Source: Chiua virens (taxonomy: Eukaryota; Basidiomycota; Agaricomycetes; Boletales; Boletaceae). From it: a DNA stretch of 64,000 nucleotides. Below the pieces are notes generated by a model that searched no databases, was not told the origin of the DNA, and saw only the letters and a list, made by a program, of their open reading frames with translations. Below, piece by piece: positions 24,039-35,695 of this stretch. Within the stretch, counting starts at the first letter, position 1; each line of letters begins with the position of its first letter. The stretch is taken from NCBI GenBank assembly GCA_019787685.1, contig JAHNUO010000044.1:1-64000 (forward strand), given 5' to 3'. A program made the position numbers and the translations under genes.

Positions 24039-24290
24039 TTAGTGCTTGCAGTCGCCGCACTTGCAGGTGCAACTAGATCGAAAAAGAACAGAATAAAGCA
24101 GGACGGGCAGTCAATGATATGCATCCATTGCGTACAGGAAGTGAACGTACGTGGAAGCGCAGTTGCAGGCTTCGGCACCAGAGCAGCAAGCCTGGTCAAC
24201 GGGGATGGAGGTGACCTGCAACAACACCGGCGTCCATTAGCTGTCGCCCCATCAGGAGACGAGAAAGAGACCGTCACTCACGGTCTGCAT
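24039..24290 (-). CDS. Metallothionein-like Cys-rich peptide (35 aa, 8 Cys)
   Basis: Minus-strand exons 24282-24290, 24151-24215 and 24039-24072, introns 66 and 78 nt. The product equals the 14137 peptide except for Ala instead of Thr just before the third Cys; all 8 Cys are kept. Intron 2 has an acceptor TAG here where the 20509 copy has CAG, as a C/T change. Upstream block and TATA are intact, so this is probably an active copy. Function as in the sister genes. Confidence 0.87.
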
Positions 24291-24374
24291 GATGCTGTAT
24301 GTGAAATAATAGAACAAGTTGGTTCGATGTGAATGGTCTTGGAGGATGAGTAGATGGTACGAACCACAGGGGGG

Positions 24375-24474
24375 TTTTATACCATTGCGCAGACCCCTGT
24401 TCTGGTCATGACTCATTACGCTAGCTCCTCCGGTGCTATCGTGGGGGGTTATTCTGGAAATCATAATCCGGAGG
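24375..24474 (-). promoter_or_regulatory. Conserved proximal promoter block with TATA box
   Basis: TATAAAA at 24381-24375 (minus), 85 bp before the ATG at 24290. The block is the third copy of the sequence at 13958-14055. Confidence 0.6.
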
Positions 24475-27400
24475 TTGGAGGGGTACACAATCCTACCCCA
24501 CACTGTCACCATCAGATGATACTCTTTCATGCAAGACCCCAGGGCGTGCCAAAAATGGGATGACAATGCGTTCTGGTGCCGTCATACGATGCGTCGCTTT
24601 GGGGCTATTGAGTATTTGTGGGTACATTGACATGGGCGGCACACATATCAGAGTTCCTCTGTGGTATGCGTTATCGGACCCTGTTTCGGCCAGACGAGAA
24701 CCAAGGGTCTATAATCACCCACCCTAGTATCCGTGAGTGACGGTCGTGCGGACTTCCGCAGCTCCGAACCTCGGTCCTTTGGCGTGTATATCTGGCGTTC
24801 GTAAACACTGCCCTACGCCGTTTTGGGACCCCGTCGGATCGAGGTATTAGAGCCGCATGGTGGTACCAGATAATCCTGAAGGAGTAACTGCATGGAAATT
24901 CATTCCAACCTTATGACTTGTTCTCTTGGGTATCTTCCAACTAGAAGTGTAGAAAGGGGTACGGGGTACGGGGCCGCGTGCCATCGTCCCACCATGGTCT
25001 GATCGATCATGACGGGGGTTTCACATGTAGCCATGGCAGATGTCTGTACATAAAGTTAATAAATACAGATTTAGCAGGAAAGATCTGAGACCACCCACTT
25101 GACGCACAGCCCTGTACAACTTACCCCTGAAAAGGTATTGATAGACGTCGCCACAGCAGCCTTCCACGTACATGAGTCCAAGAGAGTATAACGCCTGAGC
25201 ACAAGTAACGCTCACTGATATCCGGAACCACCCGTGACATGCCTACCGCTGGAATGGCCGATTGGTAGATTGTGGAGCATCGAGAGAGGATCGTGAGATC
25301 CATGGGAACTTAGAGCAACGTTGTGAACTATTGGACAACTGGACACAAGATGAAAGTAACATCTTCGCTGACATGGCTGCTAACAAGCACCCCTTTAGTC
25401 GTATCCAGCCTGAGGCGCAAGGCTGTCATCGCTGGACCCTTGATCGAATGAGGGTGGGTGGAGCGAATAAACAGCACCACAGGTTGCATGGTGCAGGATC
25501 CTGCCAAGAATATTGAATAGAAAGATCACGAGCCATCCATACATGCACTTCGCACCAAGTTGCCAACATGATCCCATTCCAGTGACAGTGCCCGCCCAGG
25601 GATGAACTGGACATGTCGTGCTGAGCGGATAGTGAGAGAAACGGTGGAGGGAATAGCGAAGTCATCTGAGACGCATCTGAGTTATATGGATTCGACCGAG
25701 TGAGTACCCTCAAAGACGAAGCGAAGTACCCTCACAGTTGTCGTCACCAGTGACTAATAATAACCATCATTTCGTTGACTCCCATGTACATAGTTGCTTC
25801 CCGCCTCACCCCTCGCCGTGTTGTTTTCTACCTTCGTCCACATGATCATGATCACTGGCAAATGCACGCGAAACGACTCGGCGATGTGCCAGGCCCGCAA
25901 ATTGACCCCAGCTGGAATCTCGTTGCTTCCGAGTACGCAATTTGGCCTCTGTTCTCAGACTGGCCATCAATGAGGAAATAATGAAAAATGTCTGAACTTA
26001 CTGTCCAGATACGCGACGAGTCAAGTTCGCGATTTGATTACATAAAATGGCTCCTACTGTGCGTCGTTGTCTTCCTCGCTATTAGTATATGTCCTTGATC
26101 AATCGATGGCCAAGTCATTCTGCTGCGAGTCGGCTGTAGACTCTGAGCTTCCAGAATGAGATTATGTTGCAATTGAAGAGTTGCAGTCGCAGTAGCTCAG
26201 TGACAGATCCTCATCCAGGCTAAACTGTCCACTCGCAAAGCACCCGCTTCAAAGACAGCCAACATCATCGCCACCCTTTGAACCGTCTTCCAGGGGAAAG
26301 AACAGGCTTGTATTTCACTTTTTGGTTCATATTAAGTCGCTTTTTTCTATCATAGAACTTTGCACCGAAACACGACGTATTCCTTTGATCACTGTCGCTA
26401 CAAGGCAATATCAAATCCAATCTTCCGTTGGTGGCAATACCCAGGAGAACGGAGAAAGCAAAGGAGAAAGAGTATCGCATGGTTTGGGATCAATGATGAC
26501 TTTTTTTTTCATGCGTACTTTGTAATTGCGTTACGCCCAGCAACTTACTCAGCTCAGCGCTGGGTTTCATTGAAACAATTCTAGGAAGGGGTACGAAGAC
26601 TCCGTATGTCGCTGTTCTACTGATGCAACCCCTGCCATGAAGTGCTTGGATCGAACAACATCTCAACAAGATGAGCCCAATCTTTCAAGATTTATGAAGT
26701 TCACGCTAGCCACTCAGTCACGCAGACCAGTGATACAGATGAATTATGAGCTACAAATGCCATAATCAATGCCCTCGGCTCTGCTCTTCAAGCTTCAAGC
26801 TCGGAAGGACGCCATGAACTTCGATAATTCGTGGTGTTCTATTGCAGAGGACGGCGTTCCTCGCAAAATCGTGTCGGGGATTTCAGACGTAACCGGTCGT
26901 CGACTGTGTCATATGCCTCGTCTGAATGCCACAGATTCATCCATATCTTTAGCTTGGTTTGTCAGACCATCTTCGAGTCAGGTCTGTTTGTTTCCCAATA
27001 ATCTCCCTTGCCTGTAGCTCATCCCTCAGGCACTCGTAAACAGAATCGCGATAACCGGATCGTGAGCTTGACTGGCAAATTGAGCGATGTCTTACGCTCG
27101 CTCAAGGGCACAATATTATAAGATGCATCACGCCTTTGCTCTAGCAGGCAACAGTGCGAGCACTTCATCGCTAAGTATGCTAAGCAAAATCTTTTGTTAC
27201 TCGTGCTTCCATGTCCGCGCTTACGTCCGTCCCACAGGGAATCGAACGGCGAAAGATACAAATACACCCTCGGCGAATCGACAATAAGATTGGAAAATAC
27301 CAGAATAAGCTACAAGAGCTTAAGCGCTTAAGATTATATCCGTAGGAGTTAGATTGCAGTGACGAAGCGATACGATCCAGGGTCGCCATTTTTCGTGGAA

Positions 27401-27494
27401 TGTGCCGAAGAACAGGGTATGTCATTTGTCTTGAAGCCGCGGCAAGACGCTCACAGGTATGGGCTGTAGCGAAGTCCATTGATCTGAACGACAT
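24475..27494. other. Rest of unit R3 and intergenic DNA
   Basis: About 24475-24860 continues homology to the promoter region of the sister units; about 24890-25310 is an inverted homologue of about 11210-11610; about 25690-25760 resembles the unit border near 22720. From about 25770 to 27494 no gene, RNA or clear repeat was recognised. Confidence 0.5.
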
Positions 27495-27890
27495 GACCGA
27501 AGTTAGATACGTGCAAGAGAAAGGTTGCTTGCATCGGGCAAGTGGGGTCGGGAGAAATTGGCGACGTCCTCGATAGTCCCGACGAGAATGCCCTTCGGAT
27601 GTGGCTTCCCACCGGCGTTGCAGGACCAGGCAAATCGGCCATCGCGCACTCGGTTGCCATATGATGTGCAGGAGAGGCTCGTGTCGTCACGTTATTTCGT
27701 CCGTACTAATGCCCCAAGGCAAACCCACGAAACCTCCTTAGTACGATTTTACGCGACTCTACGACCACGAACCTTGCACCTCGAGACATCAAGTTCTCTA
27801 CTCGGTAGCATCACCCTTCAAGCACCGCAAACAATTCGTTGTTCGATCCAGAAGGATATCTACCCCACGGGCTGAGGTACGATTTTTTTT
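27495..27890 (+). pseudogene. NACHT/P-loop NTPase (NLR-like) relic
   Basis: A reading frame around 27500-27665 has the layout seen just before and at the Walker A motif of fungal NACHT proteins: DVLDSPDENALRMWLPTGVA followed by GPGKSAIAHSVA, where GVAGPGKS is the nucleotide-binding P-loop. Directly after it the frame stops, and the adjacent frame shows the expected continuation (ERLVSSRYFVRTNAP, then a degraded TETSL-like segment and an acidic-basic piece near 27850). The upstream effector region and downstream sensor repeats are missing. This is a frameshifted fragment of a STAND/NACHT gene of the kind that acts in fungal non-self recognition and programmed cell death; here it is dead. Confidence 0.55.
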
Positions 27891-28885
27891 TATCCCCCGA
27901 CCTATTCTTTGGCCTCAGTGGAGAATCATGGACTCGTTATTATTGGAAACATACCATAGATCTTAGACATCTAATTTTTTTTCACGGTGTCCCAATACAC
28001 ATCTTTACAAGTACCATTTGAAACGTGGGTGAGATTACTCCTATGAGTTGTTCATGTGACATGAGTGTCCGGACACGAACGACAAAACGAATGGACTCCG
28101 CCAATGCCCTGTCGGACAGTTTACATCCACTGGTATCCGTACGGCGCCGAATTCCCCTCGTAGCACATCTCCCTCCGTCACGGCATCCCAGCGCCCCTCC
28201 CGGGTATAGATCTTGTCAATGTCCACAGTTGTCAGTCCAACATTGAAGACAGATAACGCAACACATGACGGCCGCGTCAACGAAGAAAGTGACATGAGAA
28301 GAAGGCGAGCCGCAGGGACGGTATTCAGAACCAATGTTTAAAACGAAGCGACGAATGATGGTATTCATGATAGTGTCGTACATGATGTTGCAACGGCGGA
28401 GGAAGGTGCATTGGAGCGAAGACCCGTGCGGATATGGGGCGGTTCCCAAGAAGCATGACATAGTAACCAAGTCGAGAGAGCGTCAAGCAGTTGTTTGTCT
28501 CTAGTTCTGGAATAGAAGTGGTTGGGTTTGCGGTCGGTTCGCGCTGTGTTCGATTAGATGTTGTCGACGTTGATCATCTGTAGCGGCAAGCATGGGACTA
28601 CGAAGTGATTTCTGAGGACCGTGAATGATGATCAGTGGTAGCTGAGACGCACAATACTGACGGATTTTACGCGTTTGCTGGACTGTAAACCTTCCACTTC
28701 GAGTAGAATCGTGTCGGGGTTGTACCTTCATGATCGCATGAATGTGAGGAGAAATAAACCTGACCTGAATCCGCTAGAAACAGCACCAAGTGCGCCGAAG
28801 ACACTTGACGGTGTTGAAGTTGACACAGAGGCGTACGTTGAACGTAAACACAGCCACATTCCTTTTTGCAAAAACTAGCACGACG
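27891..28885. other. Intergenic stretch before the uS7m gene
   Basis: Poly-T/A tracts and short open frames on both strands. A Cys-rich minus-strand frame (28216-28470) has no recognisable domain. The right end must hold the promoter of the gene at 28886. Confidence 0.45.
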
Positions 28886-29670
28886 ATGAGCACGAGAAGA
28901 CTCCTGGCGTCGACGTCGACGCTTGCCAGGCTCGTTCCGTGTTACACTCACACTCCAAGGTCTGCTGTTGCATGGTCCTGGATCGCGACACGCCATGCGA
29001 GCACTAGACCGTCCAAGGACGACCACACACTCGCAAAATCGGCCGACATGCTCAACGCCCTTATGGGCTCGACGTTCGGCCTTTCTTCCAAGCCCAGCTC
29101 CTCGTCGCCGTCCTTGCGTCTGACCCCCACTGCACTTCAAGCCGAGGTCTCATCTACCCCCACGCCCACAACCACCAGCGACGCGTTCATACCACCTGCG
29201 CATGACCCACTCTTGGATTACGTCGCCGCCGTCATACAGCGAGACGGTCTCCGTGCACGCGCCGCACGCACCGTCTCCCGCATGCTCCTCCATATACACA
29301 CTTTCACGCGTGCACCGCCCACACCTATCGTACGAGAGGCCATCATGGCCGCCGCTCCCGCCGTCCGCGTCGTCTCGTTCAAATACGGGACCAAGGCGAT
29401 GATGACACCGCACCCGTTGACGGAGAAACAGCGCGTGCGCGCAGGTCTCAAGGCAATCATCGCCGCGAGCGAGTCAAGACCGGGAAAGAGCTTGGAGGTG
29501 CGGCTGGCGCGAGAGATGATTGCGGTCGTGCAGGGGGAGAGTAGATCGCTAGATGAAAAGCAACGCATGCACAAACTAGCGATGGTCAACAGGTTTGTAT
29601 TACTCCGTTTTGCGATCCCCCACATGCTGACTGAGCCGCTTTCTTGTGCAGAGGCAACCTTCGCAGATAA
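28886..29670 (+). CDS. Mitochondrial small ribosomal subunit protein uS7m (S7 family)
   Basis: Exon 1 28886-29592 and exon 2 29652-29670 (intron GT-AG, donor gtttgt) give 241 residues. The ATG at 28886 starts an Arg/Ser/Thr-rich, acid-free leader (MSTRRLLASTSTLARLVP), a good mitochondrial presequence; the longer open frame from 28790 begins with GTG only. The S7 domain covers about residues 110-241: DPLLDYVAAVIQRDGLRARA, then REAIMAAAPAVRVVSFKYG, GLKAIIAASESRPGKSLEVR and the closing helix with KLAMVNRGNLRR. S7 binds the 3' major domain of small-subunit rRNA and initiates head assembly. Without the tiny second exon the protein would lose the conserved basic tail, which supports the intron. The neighbouring gene converges from the right. 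Confidence 0.87.
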
Positions 29671-29870
29671 AGCCGTCTGCACATTTTGTTAATTACTATG
29701 ATTACTTTGCACAATAGTGTGTGCATTAAATTTATACATTTCCCTGCGACATGATACATGTGACAGTTTAGTTAAAAGAGCGTGCTATAAGGAATGACGA
29801 CCGGGGGTAAGTATGCACATCCAATGTAATGGTACGCTTAGCCGAAGCCTCTTGAGAGCTCTTCCGAGTC

Positions 29871-30632
29871 CTAATAGACCCATGGGATCATCCTCCACCT
29901 CACCTGCCTACTCCAAGTATCCCACTCCTCCCCAAATGCCTCGCGGAGGAGCTTATCCTCCCGCAGACACCGCTCGACGATCACAATCGTCGAGATCCCA
30001 GCCACTGACCCCCACCCAAGTCCCCACCACGAGAGGACGTACCCACACTCATATGCCCAAGACCCATTACTAATGTTGGCAAGCGTCATGCCAACAAGAG
30101 CGAGGAGTCCGCCGGTGTACGCAGGATGTCGGATGAACGCGTACGGTCCCGTCGTGACGAGCTTATGTCCCGGGAGAAGCGCGAGTTCGAACGTAAAATA
30201 CGGGCCGAGTGCTCGGTAGCACCACAGCCGAATTCCCATGCCAAACAGGCCGAGCACGGCCGCAACGAGCGGGAGGGGGTGGAATGTGATCCTGTCCGCG
30301 CAGGTGCCTGAGACGATGTCGTACGAGGGCGGCGCGACCAACCGGACGAGGAGCGTCGTGAACTCGACGATCCCCGGGGCGAGCGAGAAACCCTACAATA
30401 ACGAATCACATGGTCGACGTTATTCATCAGCGTTGTGAGAAGGACGTACGGTCATGAATGGCCGGAGGAGGGCGCTCGAGGCATTCTCGACCTGCCATAC
30501 CCGCTTGCGGTCGTTCTCGTCCGGTGGTGGGTTCGGCTTCATCATTGAGACGTGAAGCGCTATGGTAGTGCTGACGATCAGCACAAGTCTTGCGAGGACG
30601 CTCGCGGTGCTGGGGAGGTCAAGCGTCCGCAT
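29871..30632 (-). CDS. Isoprenylcysteine carboxyl methyltransferase-like (ICMT/Ste14 superfamily) membrane protein
   Basis: Minus-strand exons 30450-30632 and 29871-30392 join in phase 0 into 234 residues. Three to five hydrophobic segments precede the family core: FTFELALLPGHKLVTTGPY, then AFIRHPAYTGGLL, which carries the R-H-P-x-Y-x-G motif that contacts S-adenosylmethionine. The C-terminus has EDKLLREAFGEEWDTWSRQV followed by WRMIPWVY, with the conserved E-x-x-L-x-x-x-F-G-x-x-(W/Y) pattern. Enzymes of this group methylate the C-terminal prenylcysteine of CaaX proteins in the ER membrane, such as Ras, Rho and mating pheromones; others in the superfamily methylate lipids. The start chosen is the first ATG; a GTG precedes it. 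A paralogue lies at 62868. Confidence 0.82.
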
Positions 30633-31561
30633 CACTGAGCACAGAGTGGGGGGATGTCAAAGGAAAGTACACTATCCGACGCGTTGGGACCAACAGACGG
30701 CTATAAGTATATGTCGTCGACAGCGTTCACATAATCGACGCTTAGGCGAGTATGAGATCTGGACTTTTTTGGTGCGACACAGGGTTGACTCGGATGCATT
30801 GGTGTTATCAGCTGTCGTCTGGACGGCTGGTGCCGAAGAAAACTCACCTACTAAAAGAATCCTACAATTGATAACTCGGACAAAGTCTTAGACCTCGGTA
30901 CCTAAAAACGGCGACAATTCAGCCAGTACCTCTATTTGCCAAACCGCCCGCAACACCCTAGTGACTCGGATAGCACCTGTTAATCCAGGTATCGTATCAT
31001 CCGACGAGGAACGCGTGCGCGTAATACACCACGACGACGACGACGACGATTCGGAATCATGACACTCGAGAACGGAATAGGTGACCTTGTTTTTCACAGT
31101 CAAAAGGGACGTTTGACAGCACACCCACTTGGACCCATTGACACCTCGGCAACGGCCCACTAGCAGCTGAACCTGGGCAAGATGGGCGCCGCCGTCGGGA
31201 TTTCCGACGGGTTGGTTCTCGTTCCTCGGCCCCCCTTGGACACAACGTCAATGGGCCAACTTGAGGGACGAATTTCGCCAACTTCCAGCTGAGAAATGCG
31301 ACATAGCAATACTTGGAAGGCTATGCACGTCGAACGGTACAGCTTAAATTGACGTCGAACCTAATCCGAGTAGGTCTCAGATCCGACAATCTGGAATCTG
31401 AAACCAAATGAGATTTCAATTTCAAGCTCAAGGCAACTTGATCGCGTAACTTCCAGTTCGTCAGCATCCGCCTTTGCGGCGATACAATGGCATCGTACAG
31501 CGTACACGATTTTCCAGTCAACAGTACAGTACAACGTCACGTCACCCATTTGCATCCTGTT
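30633..31561. other. Intergenic stretch between ICMT-like and SOD genes
   Basis: Contains a short CGA/GAC simple repeat near 31030-31050 and no recognised gene. Holds the promoter of the leftward ICMT-like gene at its left end and the 3' region of the SOD gene at its right end. Confidence 0.5.
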
Positions 31562-32457
31562 TTACAACTTGCTGCCCTCGGTGGCCGCCACGAACCGACT
31601 CTCCGCTTCGTCAAAGTTGATAACGTTCCAGATCGCATTGAGGTACTATACGAGATCATCCATCATCAGCATGTCGATCGCGCGTTCGTGTACCCACCTC
31701 GACTTTGACGTTCAGATATTGAAGGTAAAACGCGTGCTCCCAAATGTCAACGCCAATAATCGGAACGTGCGACAACAATGGGTCCTGGTTGGCCGTCGTC
31801 ACGATTTCGAGCGTCTTCGCCTTGGGGTTGTACCCCTAACACAAATGTAAACGGATCAACAACCTCAACGATGGTGCAGAGACTCGGACGTACGAGCCAG
31901 CCCCATCCGGAACCCTGGATAGCAGCCGTCGTCGCGTTGAACTCCTTCTTGAACGCATCCAACGAACCAAAGGTGGCATCGATGGCCGCCTTCAACTTGC
32001 CTTCTCTGAGCACGCCACCGTTGCCCTTGCCCTGGGATGCGGGCGGTGCCAAGTTGGTCCAGAACAGGGAGTGGTTGATATGGCCTGACGATGGTCAGGG
32101 ACGATGGTCAGTGATGTAAGAAAGGAGGATGTTTCATAACAAATACGATCGATCGCGATCACGAAATGATGGATGAAGCGATAACGTTGGACATAGGTGA
32201 TGTTATGATGGGAGAAGATGTACGATGAGGTTTGCGTAATCCGAGGTAGACTTACCACCACCGTTGAAGCGAATGGCAGCTTGGAGGGCAATACGTTCCT
32301 TGGGGGTGGCAGCCTTGACGTAGTTGGTCTCGGCGGCGTTGAGAGCGGTCACATAGGCCTGGTGGTGTTTCTGGTGGTGGAGGGTCATGATTTGCTCATT
32401 GATGTGAGGCTCGAGCGCATTGTAGGGATAAGGGAGGGGGGGAAGACTGTGAGCCAT
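31562..32457 (-). CDS. Mn/Fe-type superoxide dismutase with C-terminal SKL
   Basis: Minus-strand exons 32256-32457, 31894-32084, 31698-31835 and 31562-31645 give 204 residues with clean phases. The N-terminal helical domain has [20 protein letters not shown] with the first metal His in EPHI, and the second in [11 protein letters not shown]. The C-terminal domain has [11 protein letters not shown] (Gln next to the metal, typical of the Mn form) and [13 protein letters not shown], giving the Asp and His ligands. The enzyme turns superoxide into oxygen and hydrogen peroxide. There is no mitochondrial presequence: the protein begins [12 protein letters not shown] at the domain itself. It ends EGSKL, a canonical type 1 peroxisomal targeting signal, so import into peroxisomes is predicted. 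Confidence 0.9.
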
Positions 32458-32638
32458 TTTGTGTATGTGGTGGTAGAAGAGAGAGATGTTTAATGATATC
32501 ACCCAGCCTATCGATATCAGTCTCGATTGATCTCTAAATATGATTTTATCTCATCGTTGTCTCATATTTATCAGTACTTGCGACATATCAGCAGAAAATA
32601 CACGTCTCTATCCGTCGATCGATTAACTCCACATCACA

Positions 32639-35600
32639 TCAGCCTGAGTATTCAGATAGGGGAAGCACTTTGCCTGGGATCATGTCAGTCCAGACACCCT
32701 TCAGGTGACGCGGAGAGACGCACCTATATTGGCATAAGGACTCTTCTTTCGGCCTCCGAGTAGCTCCATATCACCGCTGTCGAAGAAGGAATATCCCGCT
32801 GTATCCCACACTGATCAGCTGATACGCTTAGAAATATCAAGATGTGACTGACTCATCGTGTCCTCATAACCATCGTTCACACCATCGTCCGAACCACTCT
32901 GACCGTTGATAGATCGGCCCGTCTTGGAATCACGAAGAATACCAGAATGATCGACAAACGGCGCAGGCCGTTCGTTGGCTGACAAGTACAGCTGGACGAG
33001 TATGCGCTGGACTTCCAACAAGTAACCCTGCAGTGTATCCAAGAAACGCCTTGTTTGAAGATGCTTTGATGACGCAACACTGCACACGTGTTCCCTCGTC
33101 AGTTTTCAGATAAGCACGCAAGTCTGGCGATCATGCTTACACGCTTATTCCGTTTTCCTTGATGATATATCCGATACCGTATCCATCCGCAGCGACAGGA
33201 CCAAATCCGAAAAGCCGCAGCGCAGGGTTTCCGCAGTTTGACGTCGATAGAATAGAAGTGCCAAGCAAGTTCCATCCCGGGTCCGCAAAGATGGATGGCA
33301 ACGCCACCGCCTTTGCCGTAGTACTTGGAATGGGATCGTCGGGGAGCGGATCGAGGTTGCCATTCAACTGACGCTGGTACAGGCAATACAGAGCGTAAAG
33401 ATGTCTAGTTCAGGTGTAAGTATAACAATGAAGTGTTGTCTCTCCTTGACTAACCTGTCTTGTCCATAACCCTGACTACATTCTTTCGTCAAAGTCACAT
33501 GACGCACACATGCCTTGCGCAGGGCAGCGATCTTCTGCTCGTTCGGAGCCTCTGAGAAAAATGTCTGAAAAAAGTTTACAAAAATAAGATCTTTGAGCAA
33601 ATGGGATGAGAAGAGTACCAACCTTTGTGAAATCTACACTCTCCGGCCGGACGGTTCGGATTGCTTCGGTCCGCCCATGCAAGAACGCCTTGGTCATCGC
33701 TGGTTCGTATGTACACTCGGTTCTGCCTGCAACAAGTCTCTCGTAAGCCTCGTCATAGTCTAAGTAGGCTTACTCACCATAAAGGCCAAAGTATGCTGCC
33801 TGGAATGCCATTTGCACGAATGCATCTGGACTGAACCCATGGCTTGTGATGAAGTTCTTTCCGTAACCTTTGAATTCCAACGCTTGGCAATCGTTCTGAC
33901 AGATCAAGTCGCTTAGCCTCGTCTCCGCGAACCGAATACCGACACGGATCTGAGGCGTAAGGGTCCAGATCAGTTTGGCGGGACTCGTATCGTACTTGTC
34001 CAGGAAACCATTCATGCTGGAGGTGGAGGAAGCATGGCCGTGTTTTCCGGGACTAGTCTTGGGAGGCTTGTAAGATTTGGCATGAGGAGACAAAGGAGCA
34101 TGGAAAAGTGTGGGCGCTGAAGGGTTGATGGAGCGCGCCAAGAGCATGAGGCCCTCAGTGAATACATCGGCCGCGAATCTGATGTGACATTCGGTTACCT
34201 CACAAATATGAAGAAAAAGGGTGGCTGTTACCTGAGAACGGTGTGGCCATCCACACCAGTATGCTCAAAGTTGATTCCAGCGGCGCCATCCGCACAAACA
34301 ATGATTTGAAGCTATTCCCACACGGTAAGTCAGCCGATGACATCAAAGTAGCGCATACACCCGAACCTTGTCATACCACCTGTTTGTGCAGGTCCCAACT
34401 TGGACTCCTTCTCGAAGATCATATGTTCCACACAAGAAGTTGGAACAAAGTGCTGCCAAGTCTTCTCCGTTCCTCTTTCCAGAGTAGGTGTGCTGGTTCT
34501 CGTTCCCTTCACGGGCAGGTGCAGCGTCATCGAGACAAACGACGAACAAGGCATCGTCAACGAGCCTCAAGCACGCGGCGTTTGTTCGGTCCTCTGAAAG
34601 CGCTTGACGCAACCGAGACCAAGTCTTTCGGTTCTCAGTCGTGAGCACTCCGATGGAGGCGCGAGCAACCTAGTCATCGTTCAGAAAGAGAGAAACTAAT
34701 GTGGGGGTTAATGCACCTCGGTGATAGGTGTCTTGTCTGCATCCTGAACGATAGCCTGAAGGTTCTTGAGTACCTCACGTTCGGTCAACAAAGGGCGATT
34801 CTCATCATCGAGCACGTCAAACCAGTCTGAGGAGACCGAAGTATTTGAGATCAATCCGGACAACACGTGACAAATGACACGTACAAAACTGTCCTCGTCG
34901 GAGGACCACGATGTGGCGAGCGGCCTCATTCACGACCATCTTGCATCCCCTCTAATACCGCACGATCAATGATATCACTTTTCGTTATTGATTGCAACGA
35001 AAGTCCGCACCTGTGTTGGGATCCGGGCAGTTCCGAACAACCGCGTATACTGATCCATGTCGAGGGCACGCCCTCGGACTGCATCTGGGTCGAGTAGTCC
35101 AGCGCGAAGGTCGTGTACGAAGCCGAGAGAAGAGATGATTAAGGCAGCAGCACGAGGCAACTGAGCCCCCCGATCAGGGGTGGGGTCATTCCTTGGGAAG
35201 TGGTATCAAAACAAATGAAGGGTCAAAGAGAACGACAGGCGTACTGTAGCACGAAGAAAGGATTGAGGGCGAGGACGACGGGATCGCTGTGCGACAAGTA
35301 ACTCTCATACCTATCTCGGGCCCTGCGATTAGGAGGTGTGGCAAATAATGGAACAGTCAAGATTTCTCACCAAAAGTCCTCGATATAGCTACCCGATCGA
35401 GAAGCACCCACATACCACCGATATGAGCGCATTCTGTGACCATGATTAGGGGACTGACGTACCTCGCCCTCCCTGCAGCCCATTGGTTGAGACGCTCCTG
35501 GAGGACGGGACCATCCACTTCGAGGAAAGTCTGGACGGCACGCGTGGTAGCGGCATGTTCGTCGTCATCTTGCAGGCCACGAAGTGCGGTTAGGTATCGC

Positions 35601-35695
35601 TTGCAAGTGTCTTGTAGAGGCGGAATAGGCAACTTTGGGAGGGCATCCTGGTTGGCGAATGTGGATCCTGGGGTCGGGGTGTTTGGATGAAACAT
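32639..35695 (-). CDS. Carnitine O-acyltransferase (probably carnitine acetyltransferase)
   Basis: A gene of more than ten exons on the minus strand. It starts MFHPNTPTPG at 35695, soon followed by LPKLPIPPLQDTCKRYLTAL, the usual N-terminal motif of the choline/carnitine acyltransferase family. Further blocks: DPVVLALNPFFVL; RRGQFYWFDVLDD; the active-site strand INFEHTGVDGHTVLR with the catalytic His; FLHGRTEAIRTV with the R-T-E that binds the carnitine carboxylate; and ADGYGIGYIIKENGISV near the C-terminus. The last exon is short and ends KVLPLSEYSG at 32639. The enzyme moves acetyl or acyl groups between CoA and carnitine so they can cross mitochondrial or peroxisomal membranes. No PTS1 is seen and no strong presequence, so location is open. 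The SOD gene follows in the same direction about 180 bp on. Confidence 0.88.

Noticed and set aside
7540..24290. Small Cys-rich genes as mating pheromone precursors
   Set aside because: Basidiomycete pheromone precursors end in a CaaX box. These end in CKH, CKY or CKCG and have seven or eight Cys, so metallothionein is the better fit, even though ICMT-like genes occur in the window.
28790..29692. 300-codon open frame as the full uS7m gene
   Set aside because: Its start is a GTG, and its end reads into an intron. The ATG at 28886 gives a proper mitochondrial leader, and splicing at 29592/29652 gives the conserved basic tail.
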